DNA from: Cladorhizidae sp. MBARI D1340-BT2
Taxonomy: Eukaryota; Porifera; Demospongiae; Poecilosclerida; Cladorhizidae
Direction: 5' to 3'
DNA: 64,000 nt
Assembly: GCA_028752905.1 (NCBI GenBank)
Contig: JAQNBH010000004.1
Location: 37,174,836-37,238,835, forward strand
The notes under the pieces are model-generated. The model did no database searches and was not told the DNA's origin. It saw only the letters and a list, made by a program, of their open reading frames with translations. Positions 21,407-33,310 of this stretch are shown here, one piece after another; the stretch's first letter is position 1; every line of letters begins with the position of its first letter. The position numbers and the translations under genes were made by a program.

Positions 21407-24294
21407 CAGGGGTGTATCTAGGAATTTAAAGGGGAGATTTCCATCTCATGCATGTGAAGCTTGTAAAAAAATTATATCATCTGGCCACAACCACTTTTAT
21501 CTGACTGTGCCCCACAATAGGTTATAGAACATACAATAATTACAGAAATGATAATTAATGTTGCGTTAATGACTCAAAATGTCCTGGAGTAACATTCTTC
21601 GAGGGTGTTGACGAGCAAAAATGTTAAGAATAGTATCTAGGTCAAAGTTTAAGCCATAGTGGGTGTGCATCAGCTGATAACCTTTGTTGCCCCATAGTAG
21701 TATGCAAGTAGGTTTTGAGTCTTCTAAGTACACTGACACTACGTTCACATTCATAGCTGGATACGGGTAGAGTACAAAACAATACGGAGTAAGCAGTAAA
21801 TATTCGGAAACATGCTCTCATTTGCACAGTTCAAGGTCTGGGATGGAGTTTGGGGCAATTCTGATGAGAAACTCCTCCATTTAGATCTCCACAAATGGAG
21901 TTCCTGTTCAAAAGATGAAGGACTTGGCATATCATCTTCATAGAAATCAAAAAGTTCCTTTATCAAATTGGACTCACTCTGAGTGACCGTGAATACAGAT
22001 GGAACTATGCTCAAAGTTCATACGGCTTTCTTTTGTGTTTCAGAAAAATGATTGTGAATATGTGATATCATCTCATCCAGAAATGGAACAGACATAGATC
22101 TTCTGTATTAATCTTCCAGAATCGACAGGTACATTGCTTCTACTTGTTTGCCTTGCACAGCGACATAGAAGAGATGTCTGTGATGCTTGATTTTTTGTGC
22201 CTAGAGTGACTGCAGAATCAAAACATTTCTTGTGATGAGAATCAATGCTGTCACAAACTTCATGTAAAGTAGTCTCGACTATCTTTACCTCAGTACATGC
22301 ATTGCAAATATCTTGCAAACAGCTCTGTAGAGACACTGTTGCCTTTTATGTAGCCTAGGCCATGGTACACCACATCAAATGCCATAAGAAACTCAAACTG
22401 AGTTGTAGCTGTTAAAAATGATGAGCTTTCTGAGCAGAATCTCTGTTCTACCACCTTCAGTACTGATTGTCAGGTACTAATAACAGCTGGTACCATCTTC
22501 GAAAAGACTTCATAGGCCTCTATTCTAGCTATATACCCAACGGGTCTTGCAAAGGCTTACCAGTTTCTGTCTGTTAGTTGTTCCCAGTGGAAGTTCACTG
22601 ATCGGTTTTTCTAGTTCTGCTTCCCTCTTGGGAGAAAACCTAAAGAAAAGGCATAGCTCCACAAGAGTTCCTAATAGCTTGGATGTTACATGCTGCCACA
22701 ACACAAAGATTCAGTGTATGAACCGCACAGTGATGAACATAGACAGCTTTTGGATATTGTTTCTCGATTAGAGCAGCAACCCCATGATACTTGCCAGCTA
22801 TGTTGCTGGCACCATCATAGCCCTGCACACGTAAATTATTTGGGTCTAAGGCATAATTTTGTATTGCATTTAGGATGGTTTTAGAAACAGCTACTCCAGT
22901 GGTTCCATCTTTGCGCTAAATTCAACAAACTCTTCTCACATTTTCCGAGTCAACATATCGCAGGCTAGAGGAAGCTGCTCTTTATTAGATGCATCAGCAG
23001 CCTCGTCAGCACACATAGAAAAGTACTTTGCTAGCCTAACCTCCTGTAGAATTTTCTCTCTTATCCATTCAACAATGGCTGCAATCAGTTCATTTTGAAT
23101 GATTGGGGCATGATATTGGGCATTTCTGGCTGCAGAAGCAAAGTGGTCGGTCAGAACTGCTTCAACACAAAATTGAAGCAAGGCTAAACATTTTCCAGGA
23201 TTTACATCACTCCAAAGAGCCTCTCGGTGGCCACAAAGAGCTATGTTTTGCTTACCACAAAAAAATTATCATCTTGAGAATAGCCTAAAGAACTTCCCAA
23301 TTCTTCTGAACTTGAGCAAATACTTGACTATGTAACTGTTGCTGCATCCATTTGCCCAGTAAATGTAACAGTATCATCCATAGCTGCTCTGTGTTATTTC
23401 TGCAAGCTGTGTTCCTTGAGTGTTTGCTTTGCTCGAGTCAAATTACTCATTGGAACGGTGACCAGCTGTCCAAGAATAGATCGATCCTTGGTGAAGAGTA
23501 AACAGCTCACACAGAAGCCACCATTGCATGAAACATAGTAGCTCAACCAAGAGTACTCTTTCAGCCAGGAGTTCTGGAAGGATCTAGACTTTGAGTACTC
23601 AATTTTAGTAGGGAACTTGAAGTCACACACTGGTCTAAAGGCATTCTTCAGAAGCCAAAGCTTCTGGTCATTGCTAAGAATTCTGATGTCCTCAAGTTAT
23701 AGTTTCCTAGGTCAGCCCCAGGAGGACATGCATGCACCCTAGCAGCTGATACACACCCTCTGATACACACCCTTGACCTGACACATTTCCCAGATCATGA
23801 AGAGAGAGAGACTGAGTAGTACTTCCCTTTGATCTTGAACTCTGACTTTCTTAGGATCAGTAGCAGTGCTACTGTCAGACTCACTGCTTGACACTGAAAC
23901 CCCAAATGACAGAATGGATATTTGCCTCTTGGCCATGTCACAGCTTTACTATAATCTCAAATACAGTGCACCCTCCTGGAATAGGGGCTGGGCTAAGGTA
24001 ATCCTATTAGCACAAGCTCAATAATATTCATAGGTTTGCCAGTTCCAAGCAAATAGTTTTCTACAAGAAAACAGCTGCTTGAGTACTGTACTAAAAGTTT
24101 TATGGTTTGTAGAAGTAAATTTATGAGCCTCTAAGGGCTTAAATTTGCAATACAAGAGCACACTATAGTACAAATTTATATGTAGGACAAGCAAGGATTG
24201 ATGCTAGCTGCAGCTGTCAAATGGCTTATGTGTGTGGCTTGTACTCAGGGGGGGGTTCTGGGCAACAGGAACCCCCCCCCTAAATACGCCCCTG
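21407..24294 (-). mobile_element. hAT-type DNA transposon 1
   Basis: Terminal inverted repeats CAGGGGTGTATCTAGG (left, from 21407) and CAGGGGCGTATTTAGG (right, read inward from 24294) match at 14 of 16 positions. The flanks are a perfect 5-bp duplication CTATT (21402-21406 and 24295-24299). Removing the insert rejoins the protease region of element 2. Internally it carries a decayed minus-strand hAT transposase. Typical hAT elements make 8-bp duplications; here only 5 bp match. Confidence 0.88.
21566..23936 (-). pseudogene. hAT transposase (DUF4371/ZMYM1-like) of hAT 1
   Basis: Fragments on the minus strand, in order, show a basic N-terminus (MAKRQISILSFGV, 23936), a TTF-type zinc-finger region with WLSYYVSCNGGFCVSCLLF (23630-23394), a DUF4371-type block with CADEAADASNKEQL (23181-22936), and a GYDGASNIAGKYHG block with the HHCAVHTLNLC segment (22828-22640). 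Downstream pieces follow (22336-21751), then the hAT dimerisation region (SSYECERSVSVLRRLKTYL, 21827-21642). At least six frame breaks and stops separate them. The order and motifs are those of ZMYM1-like hAT transposases. It shares architecture with the transposase at 38935-41354 but is a different family, because the terminal repeats differ. Confidence 0.85.
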
Positions 24295-24642
24295 CTATTG
24301 GGGAAGCACCAGTCCATTTCTTCCTCGACAGTGGGGCAAATCTCACAGTAATAGATGACCTCCATTCCGCAGGGATGAACCCCATTCTGACAGTCTGATG
24401 TCATGATTAAGGGAGTCCACAGTCTGGCGACCTCCCTGCTGGTCGTACAGCTGGACTGCAATATCCTGGGACAAATACTTACACTACCTATGGCTGTCTC
24501 TGATGATATCCATCACAATGTCATCCTGGGCAGAGATTGTGATATAATCTATGTACTCATGAAGGCCGCAATTGAGGATATCCCTCGAGACGTACTAGTA
24601 GTCCAAACATGCCAACAAACATTAGAGCAAAGTCACTGTTAG
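24295..24642 (+). pseudogene. Aspartic protease region of element 2
   Basis: APVHFFLDSGANLTVID (frame of 24198) gives the D-S-G active-site triad. After a frame change, LPMAVSDDIHHNVILGRDC (frame of 24403) gives the second conserved block of retroelement proteases (ILGxD-like). One frameshift separates them. Confidence 0.75.
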
Positions 24643-24779
24643 CAACAGAATGCTGATGCTTCAGAAGAACTCCTCGCACTCCACCCGGACCTCATCGGGG
24701 ATGACTTTGACTTCCCTCAGACAAACCTATCCCAGCCAGACACAGACACTGACCCTTCACCTGACCCAGATTTTGACCC

Positions 24780-26053
24780 CCTTTTGCAACCCAATGCTGA
24801 CTCTGAGGTCATCTGCAGGGACCAATGTAATTACCCCACACTGGCAGAACCTTGGTCTTCCGCAGACAAGGAGAACTCCCTGTATGTCACCAAACACGGC
24901 GTCCTTCATCGACAATCTACCGACCGACTGGGAAAACCTATTTGGTAAATCGTTCTCCCTGCCAACAGACGGCAACAGGTACTGGACTTAGCTCACTCAA
25001 CTCCAATGGCTGGACATGGAGACCTCAAGCGTACCAAGTATAAAATACTTAAGCAATTCTTTTGGCCGCACCTAGCCGCCGACGTCAAGGCCACTTGTCA
25101 ATCCTGCGACCACTGCCAGTAAATGGCCAAGTGTACACACGAAAGAGCACCTGATGTATCCCCTCCACCTCATATCACTCGACCATTTGACAAGGTGGCT
25201 ATCGATGTGGTGGGCCCCTTGCCAGTGACCAAGTCCAAAAACAGATATATCCTCACGTACATAGATCTGGGCTCCCGATACCCGGATGCTGTTCCCCTCC
25301 GCACAACCACAGCAGATGTCATCGCCAAGGCCCTGCTACATATCATGTTCAGATTGTCGGTACCTCTAGAGATACTATCTGACAGGGGTAGCAACTTCCT
25401 CTCCTGGGTGTGATGAAAGTGACATTCAAGTTCCTTGGCGTACTCCACTCTAAGATAGTTCCTACCGCCCACAGTCCAATGGGGTCGTTAATCATCATAC
25501 ATTAATGCATGATCCGGAAGTCAGTAGCAGACCATAGGGACTGGGATGAACACCTCCAGTCCCTCTTGTTTGCTTGCTATGAAGCTCCCTGCTCATCGAC
25601 AGGGTTCTCACCCTTTGAGCTGCTTTTCGGGCGCGAAGTACATGGACTCCTCGACATCTTACGACAGCAATGGGTTCCAGCCAAGACAACCTCTACCACA
25701 GTCACGGTGTGGTTGCTTATACTCTGTATAGACCTCACCGAGACGAGGGCTCTGGCAATCAACCAACATGAAACCACTCAAGCCAGAACCAAGGCTTGGT
25801 TTGATCGATCAGCTAACGCTACATCTTTCCACAAGGGGGAACAAGTACTAGTCTTTACTCCTGCCTTCTCCGGCCACCGGGGTCAGAAGCTAGAGGACCG
25901 TTGGTGTGGACCATGCACCATCCTAAGCTCTCTCTCCCTGGTGACTTACTCGGTGGACATGTCAGCGAGGCATAAGCGTACACGCTCGGTCCATGTCACG
26001 GCCTTGAAGTTATGGATACCACCTGTTGGCCAATATACTCTACATCTCCACTG
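24780..26053 (+). pseudogene. Integrase of element 2
   Basis: The zinc-binding N-terminal domain is clear (HSTPMAGH then CQSCDHC, about 25000-25120). It is followed by a TAA and the catalytic core: IDVVGPLP (first Asp), an LSDRGSNF block (second Asp, about 25375-25400), then after a frame break a PQSNGVVNHH stretch near 25470-25500. There the third acidic residue, normally Glu in V-E-R, reads Asn. The tail continues in the 25509-26054 frame with FSPFELLFGR and the C-terminal beta-barrel-like region ending in VHVTALKLW. A TAA, a frameshift and the E-to-N change would each inactivate it. Reverse transcriptase follows about 240 bases downstream. Confidence 0.85.
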
Positions 26054-26289
26054 ATCCCTCTGCCATTACAGAGTTACTAGACTACTGTCCACATACCTCG
26101 ACTGAGCCTCCACAGATTGGACCAACTCTTACTCCTATGCAAAACCAGGATATTCTCCACCTATGGCATGACTATCCAACTGTTACAGCGAGTAAATTGG
26201 GAAGAGCTACATCAGCCACACACAGCATCGATACAGCCATGGCCCTAACCATTCACCTTCAACCCTACCAAATTCCTAAAGTGTGGGAA

Positions 26290-27060
26290 GAACTCTTCCG
26301 GTAGAAGATTGCCACTTTAAGACAAAAACATCTCATCAAACCATGCAGGGCACCATGGGCGGCGCCCATGTTTGCGTTCCCAAAGAAGTTCCCAGGTTCG
26401 GTCCGTTTGGTGGTGGATTATAGATGCCTCAACAAAGTCACCACTCCAGAACCCTTTTGCATGCCCAGAGTAGAGGACATCTTGGAAAAGAACACATACT
26501 TCTCTACCTTTGATTTAGCCAGGGGATTTTACCAAGTTCCCCTGGAACCTAGCGACATGGACAAAACAAGGTTTCTTACACCCTTCAGTAAATTTCAGTT
26601 TACACTCATGCCCTTCGGACTGCAAAACTAACCCGCCACCTTTCAGCGCCTTATGGATGGACTGCTGGGGGATCTGTTCTCCTTTGTGACTGTCTACATT
26701 GATGATATATCCGTTTTTAGCCCGTCCTGGACGAATCACCTCGCCCATCTTCGCCAAGTGTTTGGCCATCTCAGAGATGAGAGTCTCACGATCCAGTCTG
26801 GCAAGTCACAGCTAGGGATGACTACCTGTCAATTCCTGGGCCACATGGTCGGCCACGGCACTATCACCCCTCAAGAGGCTAAGCTCATGGTTATCCAGAA
26901 CTACCCAAGCCATCTACCAATACAGGACTCCGCTCGTTCCTAGGAATGACAGATTACTACCATCACACTTTAGTTCAGTAGCAGCTCCACTCACAGATCT
27001 CACCAAAAGGGTGGGCCCAGATCCTGTTGAGTGAACGCCCGACTGTACACTAGCATTTCA
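26290..27060 (+). pseudogene. Reverse transcriptase of element 2
   Basis: Frames 26368-26631 and 26653-26943 together give WAAPM, RLVVDYRCLNK, a STFDLA catalytic-Asp block, MPFGL and the YIDD box (VYIDDISVF at about 26692). FLGH follows and then, after a frame change, GLRSFLGMTDYY. A single in-frame TAA separates the first two parts at 26629. Its position after integrase and before RNase H is the main evidence for the Gmr1-like order. Confidence 0.85.
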
Positions 27061-27585
27061 ACGTCTCAAAGAACTTCTTTGTACAGGCCCAGTCTTGGTT
27101 GCACCCGACTATATAAAAACATTCATCCTTCAGACTGACGCATCACAGAGAGGGATTGGAGCAGTCTTATATGAATGTCATTGGTTACGGGTCGTTGGCT
27201 ATGGACACATTTCATATGAATCTCGTTGGTTACGGGTGCATTTCATGAATGTCATTGGTTACTGGCACATTTCATATGAATCTCATTGGTTACGGGCATA
27301 TTTCATATGAATGTCCTGTCACAAGAGGATGATGCAGGCAATGATCACCCATTGGCTTTCTATTCCAGTAAGATGCTTCCTCGGGAACAAAACTACTTGG
27401 CAACAGAGCAGGGGGGCTTGGCGGGACGCATGCAAGTGCTCGGTCGCCCCTTCATCATCCAAACAGACAATCGCACCTTGGCCTTTCTGAACAATAAGGA
27501 CACCACCAATGGATGCCTTGCTCGTTGGATGGATGTTCTATGCCAGCTTGATTACACCAAACTCAGTGGAGGAACTAACTGACCA
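27061..27585 (+). pseudogene. RNase H of element 2, split by a minisatellite
   Basis: FILQTDASQRGIGAVLY (about 27122-27172) starts RNase H. The domain is then interrupted by about 145 bp of tandem repeats (27168-27316). It resumes with HPLAFYSSKMLPREQNY, then IIQTDNRTLAFLN and LARWMDVL (to about 27550). The end of the domain and any LTR are missing; an unrelated frame from element 3 follows. Confidence 0.8.
27168..27316 (+). repeat. Minisatellite inside RNase H, period about 30-31 bp
   Basis: Four to five imperfect units of the form TCATTGGTTACGGG plus CATTTCATATGAATG follow each other, with TTGG spaced about 30 bases apart. They lie exactly between two normally contiguous RNase H segments, so the array arose by insertion or expansion within the element. 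Confidence 0.85.
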
Positions 27586-27599
27586 AGGCAGACACAAGA

Positions 27600-28715
27600 A
27601 TCCATATGGTGCATTCATATGTCTCACTGCCTTGATGACCAGTGAGTTGAGTGAAGAATCGTGCAGACAATGAGGGAGAGGCTCGAGCGGATAGCAGTGC
27701 TGGCCAAGGAGATTATAACTACAGCAAAAGAGAGCAACAAGGCCTGGTATGACCAGAATGATAGGGAGCACCACTTCAAGCCAGATGACCAAGTACTTGT
27801 ACTGTTGCCCACCTCTACTCATAGTTGGTTACCCAGTGAAAGGGATCCAACAGTGTTGTGAAGCAAGTAGGGAAATTTGATTTCATTGTGGAGATGGAGG
27901 ATCGTTGAATGAAATCCAGGATATTTCATGTGAACATGTTAAAATTGTTTATATCCCCTTCTACCGATTTGTACACAGAGGAAGTCCAGGTTGGAGATGT
28001 GTAGGATGATGTACCAGTGTGGATGGAGGATGTGGATGAGAATAAACCAATGATCAAAGAACACCTCACCCAAAAGAGAAAATGGAGATGGATCAGCTAC
28101 TGGAGGAATTTGGATAAGTTTTCTGGAATAATGAACTTGATCAAGCATGATCTTATCTTGGGTTCCACTCAATGAAGCGACTTCCTCTTTAAAGGTTACC
28201 TCAGGCATATTATCATGGTACAGTGCAAGAAGAGTTGAAGAATATGCTGGCAAGTGGCATTATCAAACCTTCAGACAATTGTTGGGGTACCACAATAGTA
28301 GTCATCAAGAAGAAGGATGTGTCACTCAGACTCTGTGTGAACTATAGCTAGACGTCTGAATGGAGTGACAAAATCAGGTAGCACCCAATGCCATGCATTC
28401 GATGATCACATCAATAGATTTGTTCAGGCAAACTACATCTCGGCTCTTATCCTCACTCGGGGTACCAATTTACTGTCATGCCTTTTCGGTTGAAAGGGGA
28501 AACTGCAACCTTTCGCACTTGATGGACCAGTTACTTCCTGGGATGAAGGAGTATGCAAGAAACTATCTGGTCATCTTCAGTAAAACCTGGGAGTAGCATC
28601 CCAATCATCTGTGAGTGACATTGAGTCAGATAAGGGAGGAAAGATTAACCATGAAGAGCAGGAAATGTCAGTTTGGGACTCATCACTGCACATATCTTGG
28701 ACACCAGCTCTCAAC
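27600..28715 (+). pseudogene. Gypsy-type element 3 fragment: integrase tail then reverse transcriptase
   Basis: The frame at 27661 gives the C-terminal part of integrase (NKAWYDQNDREHHFKPDDQVL, LLPTSTHS, then FDFIVEMEDR and IFHVNMLKL near 27880-27950). Without any LTR it continues into the pre-RT linker and reverse transcriptase pieces (GIIKPSDN at about 28258, TIVVIKKKD, LRLCVNY). The last piece is VIFSKTWE with CQFGTHHCTYLGH at about 28660-28710. The palm region with the catalytic box is too degraded to read. More than five stops and frame changes are present. The order again places integrase before reverse transcriptase. Confidence 0.75.
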
Positions 28716-31700
28716 AAACTCTCAGCTGATATAAAATTATTGTTTCGACTAGATGCTCTCGTCTTCAAAATGAGCCAGACTAATGTGAGAATATAACATG
28801 TACCACGTGCTGTATGATGAGACCACAGACTGAATGCTAATGCACCCGACAAGATGTGGTAGCATGAACAAATCCTAACACAAATAGCTTAGTGAAAGAT
28901 GATGGAGAAAGACATTGCTATGTTGCCACCTAGCAGCCAGGAGGTTTTCCCTTCAGTCTTTATTGAAGCGCTCACTCTTCAAAGCTACATGTTGGCTTAT
29001 ATACCACTTCCTAGCAGCTCCTTCTGCCTCTAGGCCTGGTTTAAGATGGTGCTCTTCTCCCACAAGGTAGGGTGCATTGCATGAACATGTATGCTCAGTA
29101 ATTAACAATAGAAAGCATACAAAAGACTAGTATGCATTCTTGCACATTATCAGTTCAGTACCAGAGTGAGAGTACTTTGATAGATATTTTGTGGGGATGA
29201 GCATAGCTCTGCTGTATCACCATAAACCTAATCTGGAAGCCACGACCACAATGTTTTTCTGCTCATCTTTCACCAACATTGATCACCTTAAATTATTTCT
29301 TTTTAGGCTTTTGTTGTTGTTGTTGTTGTTTTTTCACTGCTACCTCATCATGTCGTGTGCATTGCGTGTACCAGGTTGTGTCACATTATACATCACATGG
29401 TGCATGTGCATTGCGTGTACCAGGTTGTGTCACATTATACACCACATGGTGGATAGCTAACTATATTAGCTTCAATAATTGTTTCATTTTTCTGAAGAAC
29501 AGTAGTTGAACATTTGATGATTAAAATGATGAAGTTGAATATCAAGAAAATCTTTTGATTCTCAGCTTTTGCGATGGCCGCTAAATACGAAGATGTTCCA
29601 GGTGTATTTTGGACATTAGTATCTAATGGAAAATAGCATAGTGAGCACTTGCTAGAGATTTCCAGGTACTTTTCAATGTGTATATGCATAGATTAAGAGT
29701 TAGATAAGGACTGGTAATGCGGTACAATGAACTGAGAATCTAACTATATTATGTTCATCCTATTTTGGAACTTCTTAAAATATATTGTACATTAAAGCTA
29801 AAGACTAGTATACTAACCAGTTCAGATTTGACACTGTGAGTAAACAAATACACTTGCTAGTTCAAAAATTACTATAAACCCTCAACTCTTGCTAATAGTA
29901 AACACAACTACAGTCTATGCAAAACTCACTGTCTCGTGACTTTTGTTAGAAAATGTAAAATTTTCAAATAAGATATGCTTGATATTAACAGAGTAACAAA
30001 GAATGACTGAATACAGATCGGTCTCATGACTTCAAGTTCAGGCCTTTATGAGTAGCCACCCAGCAGCCAGTAAAGTCAATTATACAAACTCATCCAGGCT
30101 ATACAATTACTTAGAGGAACATTCTTTTCTGACCCATGATTGCCTGTGGTGTACTTATCTTCTTTTCTGTGTTTAAATGTATCTACAGAGGAAAGGTTGA
30201 TGAAGGCTTGCAGATAACTATTCCCTATAAAGACCATATTCAAATGATGTTCTTCCTTTGAGTGTAGGGAGGACACACATACAGTCATACAAACTCTATA
30301 TATAATGTGTTTTGTTTCAGCAGGATACACAATCAAAAAAGAAAAAGAAAAAAAGTAAATTTAGGGCCCAGCAGCAGTATTGTCTAGTCCTAACTCATGA
30401 TCACAGGTCTTTAGTACCTGTTCTCCCAGCTTAGATCCAAAGTTAAGACTAGTAAATACTGATTTTGTCCTTGATGTGTTTTCTAATTGATGAAGCAAGC
30501 TCACACAGGAGAGTCGATGTAAAAGTTTGTATTGCTAAACTGCCATATGTACACATTGATTTGGTACCCTATGTGATTTAGTACACAGATCAAATCACCA
30601 GAGAAGATTCCATATTGCTGAAGTTTATTTAGTGAAGTAATACTCCCTTGTAATATGGCATCCCTGCATGCAGAAACATATTTAGTACATGTTATTAAAA
30701 TCAGATTGCTATTGCTTAAAAGAAATTCCTGCAAAATTGCACCAAGTATCTCACTCAACTTCTTCTAATCATTCCTGTGGAGCTCACCACAGCTTTCAAA
30801 CCTGCCTGCCTGGACATCATTTTGATGACTAATAAGACCAAGCATGCAGTCCATGCTCTACTCTATCTGTCACAACTATCGAATATCTATGTATAGATTT
30901 TCGTTTGCATTATTTCAGATACACATGTAGCTCTGGTTATAGCCATCTGGTGAAATTGGAATTGGGAGGAGTTCACAAATATTCCTTTACAGAAGGGTTT
31001 TCTTTGATGAATATCAGTATTAACATTGCACCTTTTATTTAAGTAAGAGTGAAAAGTGAAAAATATAAGACAATTCGTTTATTATAACTAAGTTCATAAT
31101 TTTATTCTCGTAGAATTTATATTAAGTTCAACAAAAAATAGTGATATGATGGTTGAGTAATTTTAATCAGCACCATTATTGTAACAAAGTATCTCTTGCG
31201 CAGGCTTTGAAAATAATGACATATACTTTTCCCCTCCCTCTCTATGCTAATTGTTTCAATAAATACAACAATATTTTGATTAATAAAAAAATTATGGTAA
31301 TAATAACTACAAGGACTTTCTCAATAATTGTGTTGAAATTTACTCTCTCGATGTATCGACTAGAAGCTCTTAGATACTTTTCCCTTTTGGGTAAGAAAGA
31401 GCAAAGGCACATTTTAAAAGCACTCCACCAGTAGTCTCAAGGGCTAGCCTCACTTTATTCCCACCTTTCATGAAAAAGTGAGACTGTCTTGTGAAACCAC
31501 CCATCCAATATTTCAGCATGCACTGCAGGTCGAATAATAAAGAGAAATCTTGTGTAATGACTTGCTGTAGCCTATGGGAAGGAGAAGTTTAGTAATTCCA
31601 AATGGATGACGAAAGAAGGGAAGGAGTACACATTTCATGCAATTTCCACTTATCACATAATTTCCATAAACAAAACTCACAATAATGCTAATCTACAGTA

Positions 31701-31946
31701 GGTTGGATATTGTTTGGCAGAAGAAGTGAGGCTCGTTCACAAGGAAATGTTGTGGACATGACACAAAAAATATTTAAATGAGGCAGCTAGGTCCACTCAC
31801 TTTCATCCACCTGTGAGAAGTGTAACTTCATGTCCTTAGAATAAGTTATTTAAAGCTAGATAATTAATGTTTGGGATTGTGTAATGTAAACATTTCCTTT
31901 TCCAACTCATTTGAGATAATTAGTTGATTATTTTCCACCAATGTGT
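28716..31946. other. Unassigned stretch
   Basis: No reading frame here shows a domain I recognise. The longest (minus 30501-30758, minus 30076-30336, plus 31153-31434) are 85 to 93 codons and show no motif. A 49-bp tandem duplication lies at 29356-29452. A short motif around 30022-30072 (AAGTTCAGGC and CCCAGCAGCCAG) recurs at 51868-51915, suggesting a dispersed repeat. Confidence 0.45.
29356..29452 (+). repeat. 49-bp direct tandem duplication
   Basis: Two copies of a unit beginning TGTGCATTGCGTGTACCAGG and running to CACATGGTG follow each other with a 49-bp period, differing by about one base. Confidence 0.9.
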
Positions 31947-31951
31947 AGTAC

Positions 31952-32319
31952 TGTTGAGGATTCTTATCCCTGATACGCACTTACTCTCAGAGTAGAATAT
32001 GATAAAGTATTACTAACAGTAGAGCAGAGGTAGAGTTGCACAATCACGGACTGATCTGCTGGGTTCCATAGGATGGGGCTCCCTTAAATAGGCTGCCAGC
32101 CAAGAACGCAGCCAAGACCTTATAAATGGTAAAAAGCATAATTAAGTAGCCTGGCTGGTCCTGATCACAAGACTGTTACATGTCATGAGAAAGGAATGTG
32201 TGCATGGTGTGTGGGTTGCATGCTCTAATATATGCACTGTCGCATCATTTATAGTTTATATATATATGTATAGTGTACAACATTGTTGGGGGTTCCTTGA
32301 GCTTCAGGGATCACCAACA
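31952..32319 (-). repeat. 3' LTR of the small minus-strand element
   Basis: 368 bp, starting TGTTGGTGATCCC on the minus strand and ending AATCCTCAACA. It follows a purine-rich GAGAGAGAGGAGAGGAG stretch (about 32336-32320). Its inner half (32138-32319) is repeated at 33362-33546. Confidence 0.8.
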
Positions 32320-33310
32320 CTCCTCTCCTCTCTCTCTGCAGCGAAGCTGGGAGATGGGGGGTGGACGACATCCACTTCCCAGGCCTGCCTCGACAGTCCA
32401 TCAGCATTGCCGTTGTCGGCACCTGGTCGGTGGATGACGGCAAAGTTGAACGGTTGAAGACGGAGTGACCACGTCGCCAGTCGGCCTCCGATATCTCTCA
32501 TGTTGTGAGATACCGGAGGCAGCTGTGATCTATCACAACCGTAAATCTGACTCCTGTCAAGTAAATGGCGAAATGATGGATGCCGTCGACTATGGCGAGG
32601 CACTTGCGTTCTACGGCTGCATAATTTCATTCGTGTTGGCACACTTTCCTTGAGTAAAAGGCGACTGGTTTGTCACCGTTTTCCACAGACTTCTGGCTTA
32701 GTACTGCCCCAATGCCAATGTTGGAGGCATCCGTCTGCAGGGTGAAGGGTAGCGAGTAGCTCGGTCCTTGCAGTACAGGTTCCGACACCAGGGCATCCTT
32801 CAAGGCCTGAAATAAAGTTTCATGGATATCCTCCAACTTCACCTTGCCAGGGAGTTCCTTTTCGGTAATTGGGGTGGACAAGGTGGCATAATGGGGAACA
32901 AACCTTCTATAGTACCCAGATAATCAGAGAAAGGCTCGGACATCTTTTTTAGTCTTGGGCCATAGGAAGTCCTTCACAGCAGTAATCTTCCCGTCATCTG
33001 GCCTAACCTGGCCACGTCCAACATGGTGTCCTAGGTAGGCACACTCAGCCATTCCGAGCTGGCACTTGGAGGCCTTCAGAGTAAGCCCAGCGTCTCTGAG
33101 CTGGGTAAAGGTGGTAGTGAGGTGGTTGATGTGTTCAGGCCATGACGCACTGAAGACTACAACATCATCCATATAAGCGCAAGCATACATGGAAATATCA
33201 TCAAATAATCTGTTCATGAGCCTCTGGAATGTGGCAAGTGCCCCAACCAGGCCAAAGGGCATCACCGTGAACTCGTACTTGCCGAAGGGTGTGGTGAAGG
33301 CTGTGTTCAT
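32320..33310 (-). pseudogene. Reverse transcriptase (C-terminal half) and RNase H
   Basis: Minus-strand frame 33310-32924 encodes TAFTTPFGKYEFTVMPFGL, FQRLMNRLF and the YMDD box (CAYMDDVVVFS), then LGHHVGRG. Frame 32881-32627 gives RNase H (LPFTLQTDASNIGIGAVLSQ, KPVAFYSRK). Frame 32642-32304 gives its end (GGRLATWSL, NADGLSRQAW). Frame changes separate the three. The reverse transcriptase lacks its fingers and first catalytic Asp. The DGLSR end reaches the purine tract and LTR at once. Confidence 0.85.

Larger units (their letters stand above)
20825..27590 (+). mobile_element. Gypsy-type element 2, Gmr1-like order, interrupted by a hAT element
   Basis: Ignoring the insert at 21407-24294, the order is a gag-like end with a knuckle-like motif (about 21285-21325), protease (24295-24642), integrase (24780-26053), reverse transcriptase (26290-27060) and RNase H (27060-27585). 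Complete integrase lies upstream of reverse transcriptase, so this is the Gmr1-like arrangement. No LTRs are recognisable: the left side abuts the 3' LTR of element 1 and the right side abuts another degenerate element. Several stops, frameshifts and a minisatellite inside RNase H show it is dead. Confidence 0.82.

Noticed and set aside
27168..27316. Short direct repeats considered as a CRISPR-like array
   Set aside because: Units are contiguous without spacers and lie within a eukaryotic retroelement; this is a minisatellite.
30501..30758. Minus-strand ORF of 85 codons as a possible gene
   Set aside because: No motif, no homologue within the window, no splice or regulatory context that I can support.
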